Virus record (IMG/VR): IMGVR_UViG_3300009104_000077
Span: 1 to 31,121 of that record
Reading direction: 5' to 3' (one strand)
Source of the DNA: a virus
Length of the DNA: 31,121 nucleotides
The notes below the pieces were generated by a model. That model saw nothing but the letters and a program-made list of their open reading frames with translations, had not been told where the DNA came from and ran no database searches. Each line of letters opens with the position of its first letter. The first letter of the stretch is position 1. Shown here one piece after another: positions 1 through 9,720 of the stretch. The position numbers and the translations under genes are program-made.

Positions 1-1590
1 TTCAATGCGATTATTCAAAGTGCTTTACCAATAGCAAACAACAATGCTCAAGCACTTCAACAAAGAGCTTCTCAAAATTTAAGTAATCAACAACAAGCAA
101 ACTTACAAGAAGCTACACAAGAACAACAATTAAGAATGCAGAACTTGGCTAATCGTCAAGATGCTGCAAGTCAAACTGCTCAAATGGCTCAACAAATGGG
201 AGTCCTTCAGAGTCAGTTTAGACAAGAAGCTGTTATGACAACAGCCCAACAGCAACAACAAACAAGAACACAGAATCTTCAGAATCAGCAACAAGCTGCT
301 GTACTGAACGCACAGAACCAACAAGCCATGAATGCTCAGAATTTAGGTAATGAGCAACAAATGGAAATGGCCAATCTTCAATTAGAGGCTCAAGCAGAAG
401 GAGCAAACCAAGCTGCAGTTAATCAAGAAAGATTAGCAGAGATGCAAGTAGCTGCTCAGTTCCTTAGTCAAAATGCTAATTTAAGACAAGATATGGCAAA
501 AGCTAATTTGTCTGCAGACCAACAAATGAGATTAGCTAATTTATCTTCACAGAACCAAGCGAGTTCTGAAAACCTTAGTGCTTCTCAACAAACTGAATTA
601 GCAAATCTTAATGTTCAGATGCAAACGAATATTAGGAATGGTGAGTTAGCACAACAAATGGGTGTAGCACAACTTAATGTAGACCAACAAACAGCCATGC
701 AGAATGCAAGTATGGTTGCTAATATGGATATGGCTAGGTTTACTACAGAACAACAAGTTGAATTAGCTAATAGTAAATTTATGCAAACAGTTGCAATAAC
801 AAATATGAGTGCAGAACAACAGTCTATTATGCAAAACGCTACAGCAATGGCTTCATTAGACTTAGCAACCGTTGACCAAAGAACAAGAATTGCTGGACAG
901 AACGCTCAGTCTTTCTTAGCAATGGATATGGCTAATCTTAGTAATGACCAACAAGCTAATATGTTAAGTGCCCAACAAGACCAACAAAGAATGTTATCAA
1001 ATCAAGCAGCAACTAACGCTGCACAACAATTTAATTCTGCTAGTGAGAATCAAACGACTCAATTTATGACAAGTATTTCTGCTCAAATAGACCAGTACAA
1101 TACATCACAATTAAATGCTGCTAAACAATTTAACACGCAATCTCAAAATGCTGCTAATGCTAGAGATTCTCAAAGAACTTTTGATGTTAATAGAGCAAAC
1201 GCTGCTATTATTAATCAAACTCGTCAGTTTAATACACAAATGGATTTTGCAAGAGTACAATGGAATGCAGCAAATGAACAAGCAGTTATTAATTCAAACT
1301 TTAGTTGGCGAAGACAGGCAAACTTAGTTGATACTGCTGCACAAAATGCGGTTAATCAACAGAACGCACAAAATGCTTTTAATTTAACTTCACAAGCACA
1401 GTCATTTTTATGGCAGGAACTAAGAGACCAAGCTGATTATGACTTTAGATGGGCTGATAATACAGCTAATAGAAAACTACAAGCAATGATAGCTGCTGCT
1501 AGTTCTGAAGGAGATGCAGCAAAATATTGGTCAACTAATTTTAAAAACGCATCAACAACAATTGATAATATATTTGGAACAGGAGGATAG
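1..1590 (+). CDS. Gln/Asn/Ala-rich repetitive virion-type protein (5' end cut off)
   Basis: The reading frame is open from the first base of the window, so the true start lies outside; an internal ATG at 136 should not be taken as the start. The visible ~529 codons are dominated by Gln, Asn, Ala and Ser, with a loose recurring unit of the kind (D/E)QQxxLANLS spaced by about 18-20 residues over most of the length. The last ~150 residues are less repetitive and carry aromatic-rich stretches (SWRRQAN, LWQELRDQADYDFRW). Such proteins sit between tail and ejection-protein genes in marine phages, but I know of no assigned function. A long helical or fibrous virion component is an inference from composition and position. 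The next gene follows after 4 nt. Confidence 0.8.
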   Translation, partial: FNAIIQSALPIANNNAQALQQRASQNLSNQQQANLQEATQEQQLRMQNLANRQDAASQTAQMAQQMGVLQSQFRQEAVMTTAQQQQQTRTQNLQNQQQAAVLNAQNQQAMNAQNLGNEQQMEMANLQLEAQAEGANQAAVNQERLAEMQVAAQFLSQNANLRQDMAKANLSADQQMRLANLSSQNQASSENLSASQQTELANLNVQMQTNIRNGELAQQMGVAQLNVDQQTAMQNASMVANMDMARFTTEQQVELANSKFMQTVAITNMSAEQQSIMQNATAMASLDLATVDQRTRIAGQNAQSFLAMDMANLSNDQQANMLSAQQDQQRMLSNQAATNAAQQFNSASENQTTQFMTSISAQIDQYNTSQLNAAKQFNTQSQNAANARDSQRTFDVNRANAAIINQTRQFNTQMDFARVQWNAANEQAVINSNFSWRRQANLVDTAAQNAVNQQNAQNAFNLTSQAQSFLWQELRDQADYDFRWADNTANRKLQAMIAAASSEGDAAKYWSTNFKNASTTIDNIFGTGG

Positions 1591-1594
1591 ATAA

Positions 1595-2797
1595 ATGGGA
1601 ATTTTTAGTAAAATTTGGAAAGGAATAAAAAAGGTTGTTAAAAAGGTAGCTAAAGGTGTAAAGAAAGTCTTTAAAAAGATTGGAAAATTTGTAGGCAAAT
1701 TAGGTATCGTAGGTCAAATAGGGATGATGTTTCTAATGCCCTATGCGATGGGGGCTTTGGGGAGTTTCTTCGGAGCCACAGGTAAAATAGCAACTTGGGG
1801 TGCAAAACTTTTAGGGCCTAATTCAGGTTTCTTATCTAAAGCAGTAGGGCACACACTTAATGCAATTAATACAGCAGGAACTTTTATTGGTAAAGTCTAT
1901 ACAGGAATTACTGAAACAATTAGTGCAGCTTTTGATGTTGTAACAGGTAAGGGAACGTGGACAGACTTTACAGATTCTGCGAAGTCTATATTTAAAGCTC
2001 CTGGTGAAAGTTTAAAACTTATGGACCCTACTTATGTTAAAAATGAATTAAAATTAGCAGAAGAAGCAGCTAAAGCTTCACAAACAGCTATCACAGAAGT
2101 AACTACTGATACAACAGTAACGACAGAAACTCCTGTAGATACAGTAACTGATACAGCAGAAATAATAACAGAGACTACTGTTACACCTACAGATGTTTAT
2201 AATGTTGCTGACCAAAATATTATAAATGATATAAATGCTTATAAAGAAAGAGGATTGGAAAATCTCGCTGATGACCTTGTAACAAAACTATCTCCAGAAG
2301 GACAAGAAATATATCAAAGAAGTTTAGATACTTCTACAATTGTAGACACAACAACTACAGGTGTTGATGTGGGTGCTGATGTAGTTAGTGATGTAGCTAC
2401 AGATGAAGATTTTAGTCTTTTAGGAAAAATGAAACAAGATATCAGAGATATTGATGTAGAAGATATTTATGAAAAAGGAAAAGAGACTGTTATAAGTTCG
2501 GCTTGGCAAACAGGAAAACAAAAACTAGCTATGGAAATGGGATATGAAGTAGGAGATTTTAATCAATATAACATTAGTTTACCTGACCTTACAGACTACG
2601 CTTCTCTCAATCGTGGTGTTTTCCAAGAAGTTGACTTTATGAATGTATTTGCTAAAAATGGGCAAGAGTCTTTTCCGTATATGCTGTCAAATGTAGGATA
2701 TATTAATAATTTATTAGGAAGCCCCGAAAAAGAATATACAGACTATATGGCTGCGTTTGGAACAAGTATGTATGAACCAAAACCCATAGCGGTTTAA
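1595..2797 (+). CDS. Structural protein with cationic amphipathic N-terminus
   Basis: 400 aa. The start is supported by AGGAGG a few bases upstream, just at the end of the previous gene. Residues 1-37 are a Lys-rich amphipathic segment with Lys pairs every 3-4 residues (KKVVKKVAKGVKKVFKK), followed at about 38-60 by a hydrophobic stretch (GQIGMMFLMPYAMGALGSFF). The middle (about 165-205) is a Thr/Val/Glu-rich low-complexity linker and the rest is acidic. The order suggests a virion protein that meets a membrane, possibly during DNA ejection; this is inferred from sequence shape and from its position among late genes. No enzyme motif was recognised. Confidence 0.75.
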   Translation: MGIFSKIWKGIKKVVKKVAKGVKKVFKKIGKFVGKLGIVGQIGMMFLMPYAMGALGSFFGATGKIATWGAKLLGPNSGFLSKAVGHTLNAINTAGTFIGKVYTGITETISAAFDVVTGKGTWTDFTDSAKSIFKAPGESLKLMDPTYVKNELKLAEEAAKASQTAITEVTTDTTVTTETPVDTVTDTAEIITETTVTPTDVYNVADQNIINDINAYKERGLENLADDLVTKLSPEGQEIYQRSLDTSTIVDTTTTGVDVGADVVSDVATDEDFSLLGKMKQDIRDIDVEDIYEKGKETVISSAWQTGKQKLAMEMGYEVGDFNQYNISLPDLTDYASLNRGVFQEVDFMNVFAKNGQESFPYMLSNVGYINNLLGSPEKEYTDYMAAFGTSMYEPKPIAV

Positions 2798-2812
2798 TAA
2801 TAGGAGTTTAAT

Positions 2813-3424
2813 ATGGTTCCATCTGAACAATATAATCAAGAAGCAATAGATGCCTTTACTAAGCAAGGTAAGCCTATTCCTGGACAGTCTTTAACATCTA
2901 ATCCTGATGAGCCTAGACCTTTTGAAGGTCCACCTGAGTTTACAGAATTTAGAGAAGCTTTAAACTTTACTGCAGCAGAACTACTACAACAAGATAATTA
3001 TATGTCTATAGTAACTGCAGTAGGTAGTGGAGTACCTATTACTGACTTGGTAATGCAGATAGGTTATGTAGGTTTCAGAGAAGGTAAATGGAACCCTGAT
3101 TTAATGATGATGCTGATAGAACCTTTAATGTATTTAATTATGGCTCTATGTGAAAAAGCAGGTGTTGAATATAGAATTGATGATGAAGACGATGAAGAAG
3201 ATATTGATGTTTCTATCTTAGAAGAGAAAACTAAAAATATCGCAGAAGTCGCACAATCTAAAATTGCTCAAAGTGGAAAAATCCCTAGTGGGGCTTTACC
3301 AAGTGAAATTGTAGAACAAATAGAAGAGACTGAAGTACCTGAAAGTTTATTAGCAAAACAAGAAGAAACTACAGAAGAGGAAACTCCTCCTCCAACAGAA
3401 AGTTTATTAAGTAGAGGACAATAA
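2813..3424 (+). CDS. Hypothetical late protein, acidic centre and tail
   Basis: 203 aa, start supported by AGGAG 8 nt upstream. The N-terminal 50 residues are Pro-rich, residues about 50-120 look globular and helical with a hydrophobic stretch (LMMMLIEPLMYLIMALCEKAG), residues about 122-133 are an Asp/Glu run, and the C-terminus is rich in Glu, Thr and Pro. It lies between the cationic protein and the 658-aa protein, with 1 nt before the next start, so it is in the same late operon. I recognise the type from marine phage genomes but know no function. The hydrophobic stretch could be a membrane or oligomer interface. Confidence 0.72.
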   Translation: MVPSEQYNQEAIDAFTKQGKPIPGQSLTSNPDEPRPFEGPPEFTEFREALNFTAAELLQQDNYMSIVTAVGSGVPITDLVMQIGYVGFREGKWNPDLMMMLIEPLMYLIMALCEKAGVEYRIDDEDDEEDIDVSILEEKTKNIAEVAQSKIAQSGKIPSGALPSEIVEQIEETEVPESLLAKQEETTEEETPPPTESLLSRGQ

Positions 3425-3425
3425 G

Positions 3426-5402
3426 ATGGCACGATATGATGATGGTGGAATAAAGTTTGCTGAAGGGCAATTTAATGCTGCTAGAAAATATAGAGATAAG
3501 TTACAAAAGAAACAAGAAAAACTTTTTTGGTTCGATACAGCAGCTAAAGGAGCCCATTGGTTAATTAATCAAAGAGCAGACGAATTAGATTCTAAGAATA
3601 TTCCTGCTCTAGCAAGTTATGCCTCTTTTATAGAACAACAAAAATCTATAATGGATGAGGTTAGTCCTTATATGGAAACAGGAGTTACTGAAGAAAACTA
3701 TTATAAGTATTTACAAAATCAATACAAAACCGAGGCTCAGAATATAGAAAATTTAGATATATCTGCAGCTCAAGCGTTTCTTAATTCAGAAGCTAAAAAA
3801 GAAGCAGCTTTAAGATTTCCTTCATTTAAAAAAATGTATGAAGAATGGTTAGAAACACCAAATTTTAAAACATTTGAAGGGGAAGCTCTTAAATATTTAA
3901 AAAGAGAAAACCCTAGAACCATTGCAGGTGCAGTAGCTAAGAAGTGGAGAAATAGACGAGGAGCAGAAACCCCTGAAAGTATTGCACTTAAAGAAAAAAA
4001 AGCAACAGATGCTTTATATGGTACAGAAATATTCAATCAAATTTCAGAACTTAAAGAAGCTGTACAAGAATATAATAAAAAAGGAAATCCTATTGGAGAC
4101 TTAGTTGAAAATTTACAAACAATGTTAGATAAAGGAGAACTTCCATATAAAGTAATAGGTTTAGAATTTAAAGATTCAAAAAGACCAACATTATATGGAG
4201 AAGAAACAGTTACAGTTATAAGGGGTATTCAAATAACACCTACTGGACCTGAAGCATATTATAAAGAAGTTGAAGGTTCTCAAACTTTTAAACCACAAGA
4301 AAGAAAAGAATATACTAAAGCACAGGCGGAAGTAGCTTGGAACGCTGCTTTAAATTATGTTAGCGGTCTTGCTAAAAAAGACCCTTTATCTTTAGAATAC
4401 GGTAATCTTAAAGATAAGGATATAGGACTTACTATAGGGATGCATATTTTACGTGCAGCTGAAGATTTTGAAAGATTAGGACTTTCTAAAGAAGAATCTC
4501 TTCAAAGAGCTTCTCAATTTATATTAGCACAATCGGCTGCTAATAGAGCATCAGGAAGTACTCAACCTTTAACAACAACAGTAACATTGTTTGATGCAAT
4601 TTTACAATCTCCCAATGTAGATTTAAAAAAGGATATTCTTGATAGAATAACTGATATAAGAAGTGATATTAGAATGAAATTCGGAGAAGATTCTGTTTAT
4701 GAACAAGAAACTTATAAAAGAATTGTAGGAGAAATAAAAAAGATTCCTGATAGTTTTGCATCTATAGATACTAAAAATGAATGGATAACTGACCTTAATA
4801 AACAATTTGGTTTTTCTGAAGAAATTTCTAAAATAGTACCAACAGAAACAGAAGACCCTGATGACTTAATCGTAAAAACAGGTTCTAAAAGAGATGAAAA
4901 AGAGTTCTTAAAAGAATCAAACGAAGTTACTTATATTGGGGCTGTATCTGAATTTATGTTTGGAGAAGAACTTGATTTAGTAGATGCTCTTTGGTTAATC
5001 CCTGGTTTTGGAGTTCTTAAAATTGTTGGAAAAGCAGGAACAAAACTTGCAGTAAATAAAGTTATAAGTACAGTTTTAGCAAAATCATCTACACAAAAAC
5101 TAATAACTACAACTTTAAATAAAATTTCTACTAAAGGACCTTTAATGGGTTTTAAAACACAAGCTCAATATGATAAATATGTTGCTAGTTTAGCTCCTCT
5201 TGAGCAAGCGATTATTAAAAGTATGAGTAAAAGTGGTAAATCTTTTAACCCTTCTACATTTCAAAACGAATTTCTAAAATTAAAAGGGGCTCAAATTATG
5301 GCCTATGTTCCTTCTCTTGGAAAAATGGCTAAGTGGGGAGCTGCAATAGGCTTACCTGTTGGAGCAGCATATTATCAAAGAGCCACTGAAGATAAGGAGT
5401 AA
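3426..5402 (+). CDS. Large hypothetical virion-associated protein
   Basis: 658 aa, charged and helix-rich. The start lies 1 nt after the previous stop, with an AGAGGA-like ribosome site. The first ~480 residues are Lys/Glu-rich and look alpha-helical. Two less polar parts lie near the C-terminus: about residues 515-545 (ALWLIPGFGVLKIVG) and the last ~30 residues (KWGAAIGLPVGAAYY). The size, the place directly before the 1269-aa protein and the helical character are like internal or ejection proteins of short-tailed phages, but no family was recognised and the role is an inference. Confidence 0.72.
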   Translation: MARYDDGGIKFAEGQFNAARKYRDKLQKKQEKLFWFDTAAKGAHWLINQRADELDSKNIPALASYASFIEQQKSIMDEVSPYMETGVTEENYYKYLQNQYKTEAQNIENLDISAAQAFLNSEAKKEAALRFPSFKKMYEEWLETPNFKTFEGEALKYLKRENPRTIAGAVAKKWRNRRGAETPESIALKEKKATDALYGTEIFNQISELKEAVQEYNKKGNPIGDLVENLQTMLDKGELPYKVIGLEFKDSKRPTLYGEETVTVIRGIQITPTGPEAYYKEVEGSQTFKPQERKEYTKAQAEVAWNAALNYVSGLAKKDPLSLEYGNLKDKDIGLTIGMHILRAAEDFERLGLSKEESLQRASQFILAQSAANRASGSTQPLTTTVTLFDAILQSPNVDLKKDILDRITDIRSDIRMKFGEDSVYEQETYKRIVGEIKKIPDSFASIDTKNEWITDLNKQFGFSEEISKIVPTETEDPDDLIVKTGSKRDEKEFLKESNEVTYIGAVSEFMFGEELDLVDALWLIPGFGVLKIVGKAGTKLAVNKVISTVLAKSSTQKLITTTLNKISTKGPLMGFKTQAQYDKYVASLAPLEQAIIKSMSKSGKSFNPSTFQNEFLKLKGAQIMAYVPSLGKMAKWGAAIGLPVGAAYYQRATEDKE

Positions 5403-5408
5403 TTAATT

Positions 5409-8400
5409 ATGCCTCCTATTAAGTATGGTGGTTATACTTCTGATTCTTCTAGTAGTATGTATGGTAACACTTCTTATTATAAAGGAAGTTATACTTTAGA
5501 TGATTTAGAAGAAGACGAAGAATTTCAAAGTATCGCAGAAAGATTTTTAGAATCTGTTGGAGAAAACTCAGATGATGTTTTTGAGTACCTAAGAGATTCT
5601 AATTTTAATCTTTTTTCTGGTATGAATCGAGCCATAGAAACTGGCAAATTTACCGACCAACAAAAACTAGACTATTCCTATTTGCGTTCTAAATTTGATA
5701 ACGCAGATATGGGTAGTTTCAAACAGTATCTTGAACTCATCAAAGATGCTTCTATTGATATCGCTACAGACCCTACAGCTATTGTTGCTGCCTTAACTAC
5801 TCCTATCTCAGGAGGAACTAGTCTTGCAGCTCGTCAAGGAGTTGTAACAGCAGCTTTAAAAGGTGCTAATGCAGTTGCTAAAAACAAACTAAAAGATGTA
5901 GGTAAAAAACAAATCTATAAAGCAACAGCAATTACAAGTGCTGAAGTGGGAGCCTGGACAGGTTTAGATAATCATTTTAGACAAAACTCAGAAATTAATG
6001 TGGGTCTTCGTAAGATGTACTCTAATCCAGAACTTGTTGGTTCTACTGCTATAGGCCTTTTAACAGGTGGAATTTTTGGAAATCTTGCACAACGACATAG
6101 GTTGTATAATGAAGATTTAAACAGACTTTTTACTAATGATGAATATAGAAAAGATGCAGGAAGTCAGCTATTTTATAATATAAGAAAAGCTAGAGATGTT
6201 GCATTATCTAATAGTTTTGGTACAACTGCTAGGATTCTTAGAACATTTTCTGAATATAGTCCTACTGCAAAACAATTAGGACAAACTATTAATGAAGAAT
6301 TTTCTAAACGAATAGGTGAAAGAAGTACTAAAACATTAGGTTGGAGTTATTTTGAAAACTTAGGACAACGTAGAGGAGACTATATGTTTGCTTTTGATGC
6401 AGCTGTTGCTCCTATTAGAAAAACAGGTCAAGTTTTAAAAGAAGATGAAATTGCTGTTATTAGAATACTAAGAGGAGGTAGTACTCTTAACGCTAGTAAA
6501 CAAGTTAAACAAGCTGCTAGAAGTTTAAGAAATTTTTATGATGATATTTATAAAGATGCTTATAAGTCTGGATTAATTAGTAAAAAACAATATGAGATAT
6601 TTCTTAAAGACCAAGCAGAAGGACTAATAAATTATTTTCCTCGTTCTTGGAATAGAAAAGCTATTCAAGATGATATACCTGAATTTAGAAAGATGCTCTT
6701 AGCAGAAAACATAGAAGATGTTACTGAAAAAAATGTTGATGATATTATTGAAGGAATGTTAAATAAACAAAATGAATTATTTGCTTCACATTCTAATCTA
6801 TTAACTCAAGCTAGAGTTTTTAGAGGATTAAATGATAATAAATTTGAAAAGTTTTTAACTAATGATTTAGTTCCTGTAACTACAAATTATTATATGAATG
6901 CTGCTAAATCTATTCAACATAAAATAGATTTCTTAGCTCAAGGTAGTACTATGAGAATAGCAGGAAAGACTCAAAAAGAAGACCTAATACTTTTTAAACA
7001 ATCAAATGAACAGCAGTTTATACAAAGATTTATTAATCCTATAAATGAAGAATTAATTAAAGTAAGAGGAAGAGGATTAACAAGAAAAGATAAAAAAAGA
7101 ATTACTAATGCTTATAAATCAGTAACAGGACAAGTTGATTATTTTGATAATGGTTTAATACAAGGTATATACGATACTACAAAGTTAGCAAACGCTATGG
7201 CATATCTACCTCTAGCAACCGTTTCTTCTTTGACAGAAGCTTTTATTCCTCTAACAAAAGCACCTATACGTTCTTCAGTTCAAGGAATGCAAGACTCTAT
7301 TACAAAAGGTCATAAAATATTTACTCATGAAATATATAGCATATTAAAAGAAAAACATAATATGAAGCGTTCTGACATAATGGAAGAAATGAATAGATTA
7401 TTTATAGCTGTTGATGAAGCTATGGGAGATGTAACTAATAGAATTTCAGGAGAGGGTTTACAAAATGAATTTTTAAAAGCTCAAGCTAGAAGATTTTATA
7501 GATTTAATTTACTGGTTCCCTGGACAAAGACAGTCCAACTTGCTTCTTTTTCTACAGGCAAAGATTTAATTAGACAAAACTTAACAAAACTTAATGCTAT
7601 TAAAAAAGAAGGTGTAGATATATTTAGTGAAACTGCACCTATTAAAGTACAAAATTTAAAAGGAGAACTATTTGATTTAGGTATAAATATTGAAGACGGA
7701 ATTAAATGGTTAGATGCAGGAGCTAAACAAACCGATGCTTTTTATAATGAACAATTAGTAAGGGGAGCAGGAAGATTTACAAATGCGGTAATCCTTCCAA
7801 CAGCTAGAGAGTCAGCGAGAGTGCCTAGATTTATGACTAATCCAAAAGTAGATATACTTACACAGTTTTTAAGATATCCAACAGTCTTTGGTAATACTAT
7901 ATTAAAGAATTTTGCTAGAGACACTATTAATAATCCTGCTACTAATGCTCCTAAAGTTGTTGCTTTTGTTGCAATGGCTACTAATGTAGCACTTGCCACA
8001 AACTATTGGAGAAGTCCAGAACAAATTCAAGATACAATAGATAGAAGAGGAGTTAGTTGGAGAGATACCGTTAAGGCTTATCAAAGAGTAGGTTTATTAG
8101 GTCCTTTAGAATATGGATTACGTTTTTCAGAAGCTGTATCGTATGGACAAAATCCAGCTCTTGCTTTTTCTAATTTAGGTGGTCCTGTTATGGGAGATGT
8201 TATAGGAATGGCTTTTTATGATAGAGGTTTATTGGAAACTATGGCACGAAAAGCTCCGTTAGTAGGAACAAAAAATATTCTTAAACGATATACAGGACTT
8301 GACCCATATACTCCTATTAAAGAAGCAGCTAAAAAACAAGATAAAAAAAGAAAACTAATCCTTAGAAATGCAGCAGATTTATTTGCAGGAAGAGAAGAAG

Positions 8401-9218
8401 AGGGTTCTGGGTTTTCAAACCCTTTTAAAAATACAGGTTTTAAATCAGGATTTTCTAAAGGTGGTAGAGTTTCATATGCACAAGGCTTGGGTGTATCTAA
8501 AGATGTTCCTAATGTTAAAGACGAACCAGAAAATAAAATAAATCCTTACACAGGAGAACCTTATAGTGCTTCTAGTTCAGTTACTTCTGATGCTTTAAGA
8601 CGAGAAAAAATGCAAGATGAACTAAGTCGTTTAGGTTTTAAAACAGGCGGGCAATCCAAGTCTTCTATTATTCTTCAAGCTATTCAAAGAGCAAGAGGAT
8701 TCTCAGATGAAGAAATGGAAAAGCTTAAAGAGTACTCAACTAGTGTAGGTTATACAGAATCAGACAACATTGCTGATAGGGCTCAAGAAGGTGGAGGCCC
8801 TGGAAGAGGAAAATATCAATATGAATTATCAACCGAAAAAGGAAGTGGAGCAAATAAAACTGCTTTACAAAGATATGAAAATTTCTTAACTAAACACAAA
8901 CTTGAAATGAATGCGAGAGACTTAGAAATTATTAATTCTAAGAATTTAGATTTTTCTACTTTATCTGAAGATGAACAAGATGCTATATTCTATGCAGACC
9001 AGGCAATGGGAAATCTTCCTCTTGCTGATTTGGTTAGTGGAAAATTAAGTTTTGATGATGCTTGGTATACATATCATTATGCAGGTAAGGATGAAACTAA
9101 AAGAGGATTACTAGGTAGAAGAACTTCTCAAATGACAGAAGAAGATTGGGAAAAGTATCGTAAAACTACAGAGACAAGTTCAGTACCTAAAATACCTCCT
9201 CCTCCCCAACAACCTTAG
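5409..9218 (+). CDS. Giant virion protein with C-terminal lysozyme/transglycosylase-like domain
   Basis: 1269 aa, the largest gene here, with a clear AAGGAGT ribosome site. Residues about 110-230 hold small-residue-rich segments that could be membrane-active; the middle is helical and charged. At about 1110-1215 a short globular domain has E1117 (in TESDN) and then GGGPGRGKYQYE (1128-1139), a layout like the catalytic Glu plus G-L-x-Q motif of lytic transglycosylase/lysozyme folds. The C-terminus is Pro/Gln-rich. The position, length and the possible peptidoglycan-cutting domain suggest an internal virion protein that opens the cell wall at infection. Since no separate endolysin is visible, this domain may also serve lysis. 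The domain call is by motif only. Confidence 0.75.
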   Translation: MPPIKYGGYTSDSSSSMYGNTSYYKGSYTLDDLEEDEEFQSIAERFLESVGENSDDVFEYLRDSNFNLFSGMNRAIETGKFTDQQKLDYSYLRSKFDNADMGSFKQYLELIKDASIDIATDPTAIVAALTTPISGGTSLAARQGVVTAALKGANAVAKNKLKDVGKKQIYKATAITSAEVGAWTGLDNHFRQNSEINVGLRKMYSNPELVGSTAIGLLTGGIFGNLAQRHRLYNEDLNRLFTNDEYRKDAGSQLFYNIRKARDVALSNSFGTTARILRTFSEYSPTAKQLGQTINEEFSKRIGERSTKTLGWSYFENLGQRRGDYMFAFDAAVAPIRKTGQVLKEDEIAVIRILRGGSTLNASKQVKQAARSLRNFYDDIYKDAYKSGLISKKQYEIFLKDQAEGLINYFPRSWNRKAIQDDIPEFRKMLLAENIEDVTEKNVDDIIEGMLNKQNELFASHSNLLTQARVFRGLNDNKFEKFLTNDLVPVTTNYYMNAAKSIQHKIDFLAQGSTMRIAGKTQKEDLILFKQSNEQQFIQRFINPINEELIKVRGRGLTRKDKKRITNAYKSVTGQVDYFDNGLIQGIYDTTKLANAMAYLPLATVSSLTEAFIPLTKAPIRSSVQGMQDSITKGHKIFTHEIYSILKEKHNMKRSDIMEEMNRLFIAVDEAMGDVTNRISGEGLQNEFLKAQARRFYRFNLLVPWTKTVQLASFSTGKDLIRQNLTKLNAIKKEGVDIFSETAPIKVQNLKGELFDLGINIEDGIKWLDAGAKQTDAFYNEQLVRGAGRFTNAVILPTARESARVPRFMTNPKVDILTQFLRYPTVFGNTILKNFARDTINNPATNAPKVVAFVAMATNVALATNYWRSPEQIQDTIDRRGVSWRDTVKAYQRVGLLGPLEYGLRFSEAVSYGQNPALAFSNLGGPVMGDVIGMAFYDRGLLETMARKAPLVGTKNILKRYTGLDPYTPIKEAAKKQDKKRKLILRNAADLFAGREEEGSGFSNPFKNTGFKSGFSKGGRVSYAQGLGVSKDVPNVKDEPENKINPYTGEPYSASSSVTSDALRREKMQDELSRLGFKTGGQSKSSIILQAIQRARGFSDEEMEKLKEYSTSVGYTESDNIADRAQEGGGPGRGKYQYELSTEKGSGANKTALQRYENFLTKHKLEMNARDLEIINSKNLDFSTLSEDEQDAIFYADQAMGNLPLADLVSGKLSFDDAWYTYHYAGKDETKRGLLGRRTSQMTEEDWEKYRKTTETSSVPKIPPPPQQP

Positions 9219-9224
9219 AGAGAT

Positions 9225-9572
9225 ATGACAAAGGAAAAACAATTAGCACTCAAAGAATCAAGTCAATTAACCTTAGATGTAAAAAGTTTAGTAGGTATAC
9301 TCGCTGTTATATTGTCTATAGCAGGTGTTTATTTTACCTTAACAGGGTCTTTAGCTCAGACACAACTTGATGTTATTAGAATGCAAGATTCTGTAGAAAT
9401 GAACTCAGAGTTTAGGGTCAAGTGGCCTCGTGGAGAACTTGGAGCCCTTCCAGATGATGCTGTTCAGGATTTAAATATTCAGTATTTACAAAAAGAAGTA
9501 GAAAAATTACAAGAAGAATTTGATAAACATTTAGACGAGCATAAAGAAATAATAAAACAGAGTTCAGAATAA
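9225..9572 (+). CDS. Small membrane-anchored coiled-coil protein
   Basis: 115 aa. A hydrophobic segment at about residues 20-44 (LVGILAVILSIAGVYFTL) is the likely single membrane span. It is followed by a mixed region and a charged heptad-like helix at the C-terminus (LQKEVEKLQEEFDKHLDEH). It starts 6 nt after the giant protein and precedes a set of small, mostly membrane proteins, which is the usual place for lysis functions. A spanin-like or holin-helper role is possible, but no family was recognised and no lipobox is seen. Confidence 0.7.
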   Translation: MTKEKQLALKESSQLTLDVKSLVGILAVILSIAGVYFTLTGSLAQTQLDVIRMQDSVEMNSEFRVKWPRGELGALPDDAVQDLNIQYLQKEVEKLQEEFDKHLDEHKEIIKQSSE

Positions 9573-9573
9573 C

Positions 9574-9720
9574 ATGCCAAACTTTAAAGAGTATCAAAGA
9601 AAACTTATTGATTTAAATTATGATGGACAAGAGGAAGATGCTCCGTTAGAAAACGATGAGCCTCATATAGAGAGTAAAGACAAGAGAAGAAGAATAGTAT
9701 GGGAATGCCTTTTGAAATAA
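9574..9720 (+). CDS. Small hypothetical charged protein
   Basis: 48 aa, read directly from the sequence. It starts 1 nt after the previous stop and its end overlaps the next gene by 22 nt. The product (MPNFKEYQRKLIDLNYDG...) is strongly charged, with an acidic centre and a KDKRRR patch near the end; it has no membrane segment. Tight packing between two accepted genes is the main support. No function is proposed. Confidence 0.5.
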   Translation: MPNFKEYQRKLIDLNYDGQEEDAPLENDEPHIESKDKRRRIVWECLLK

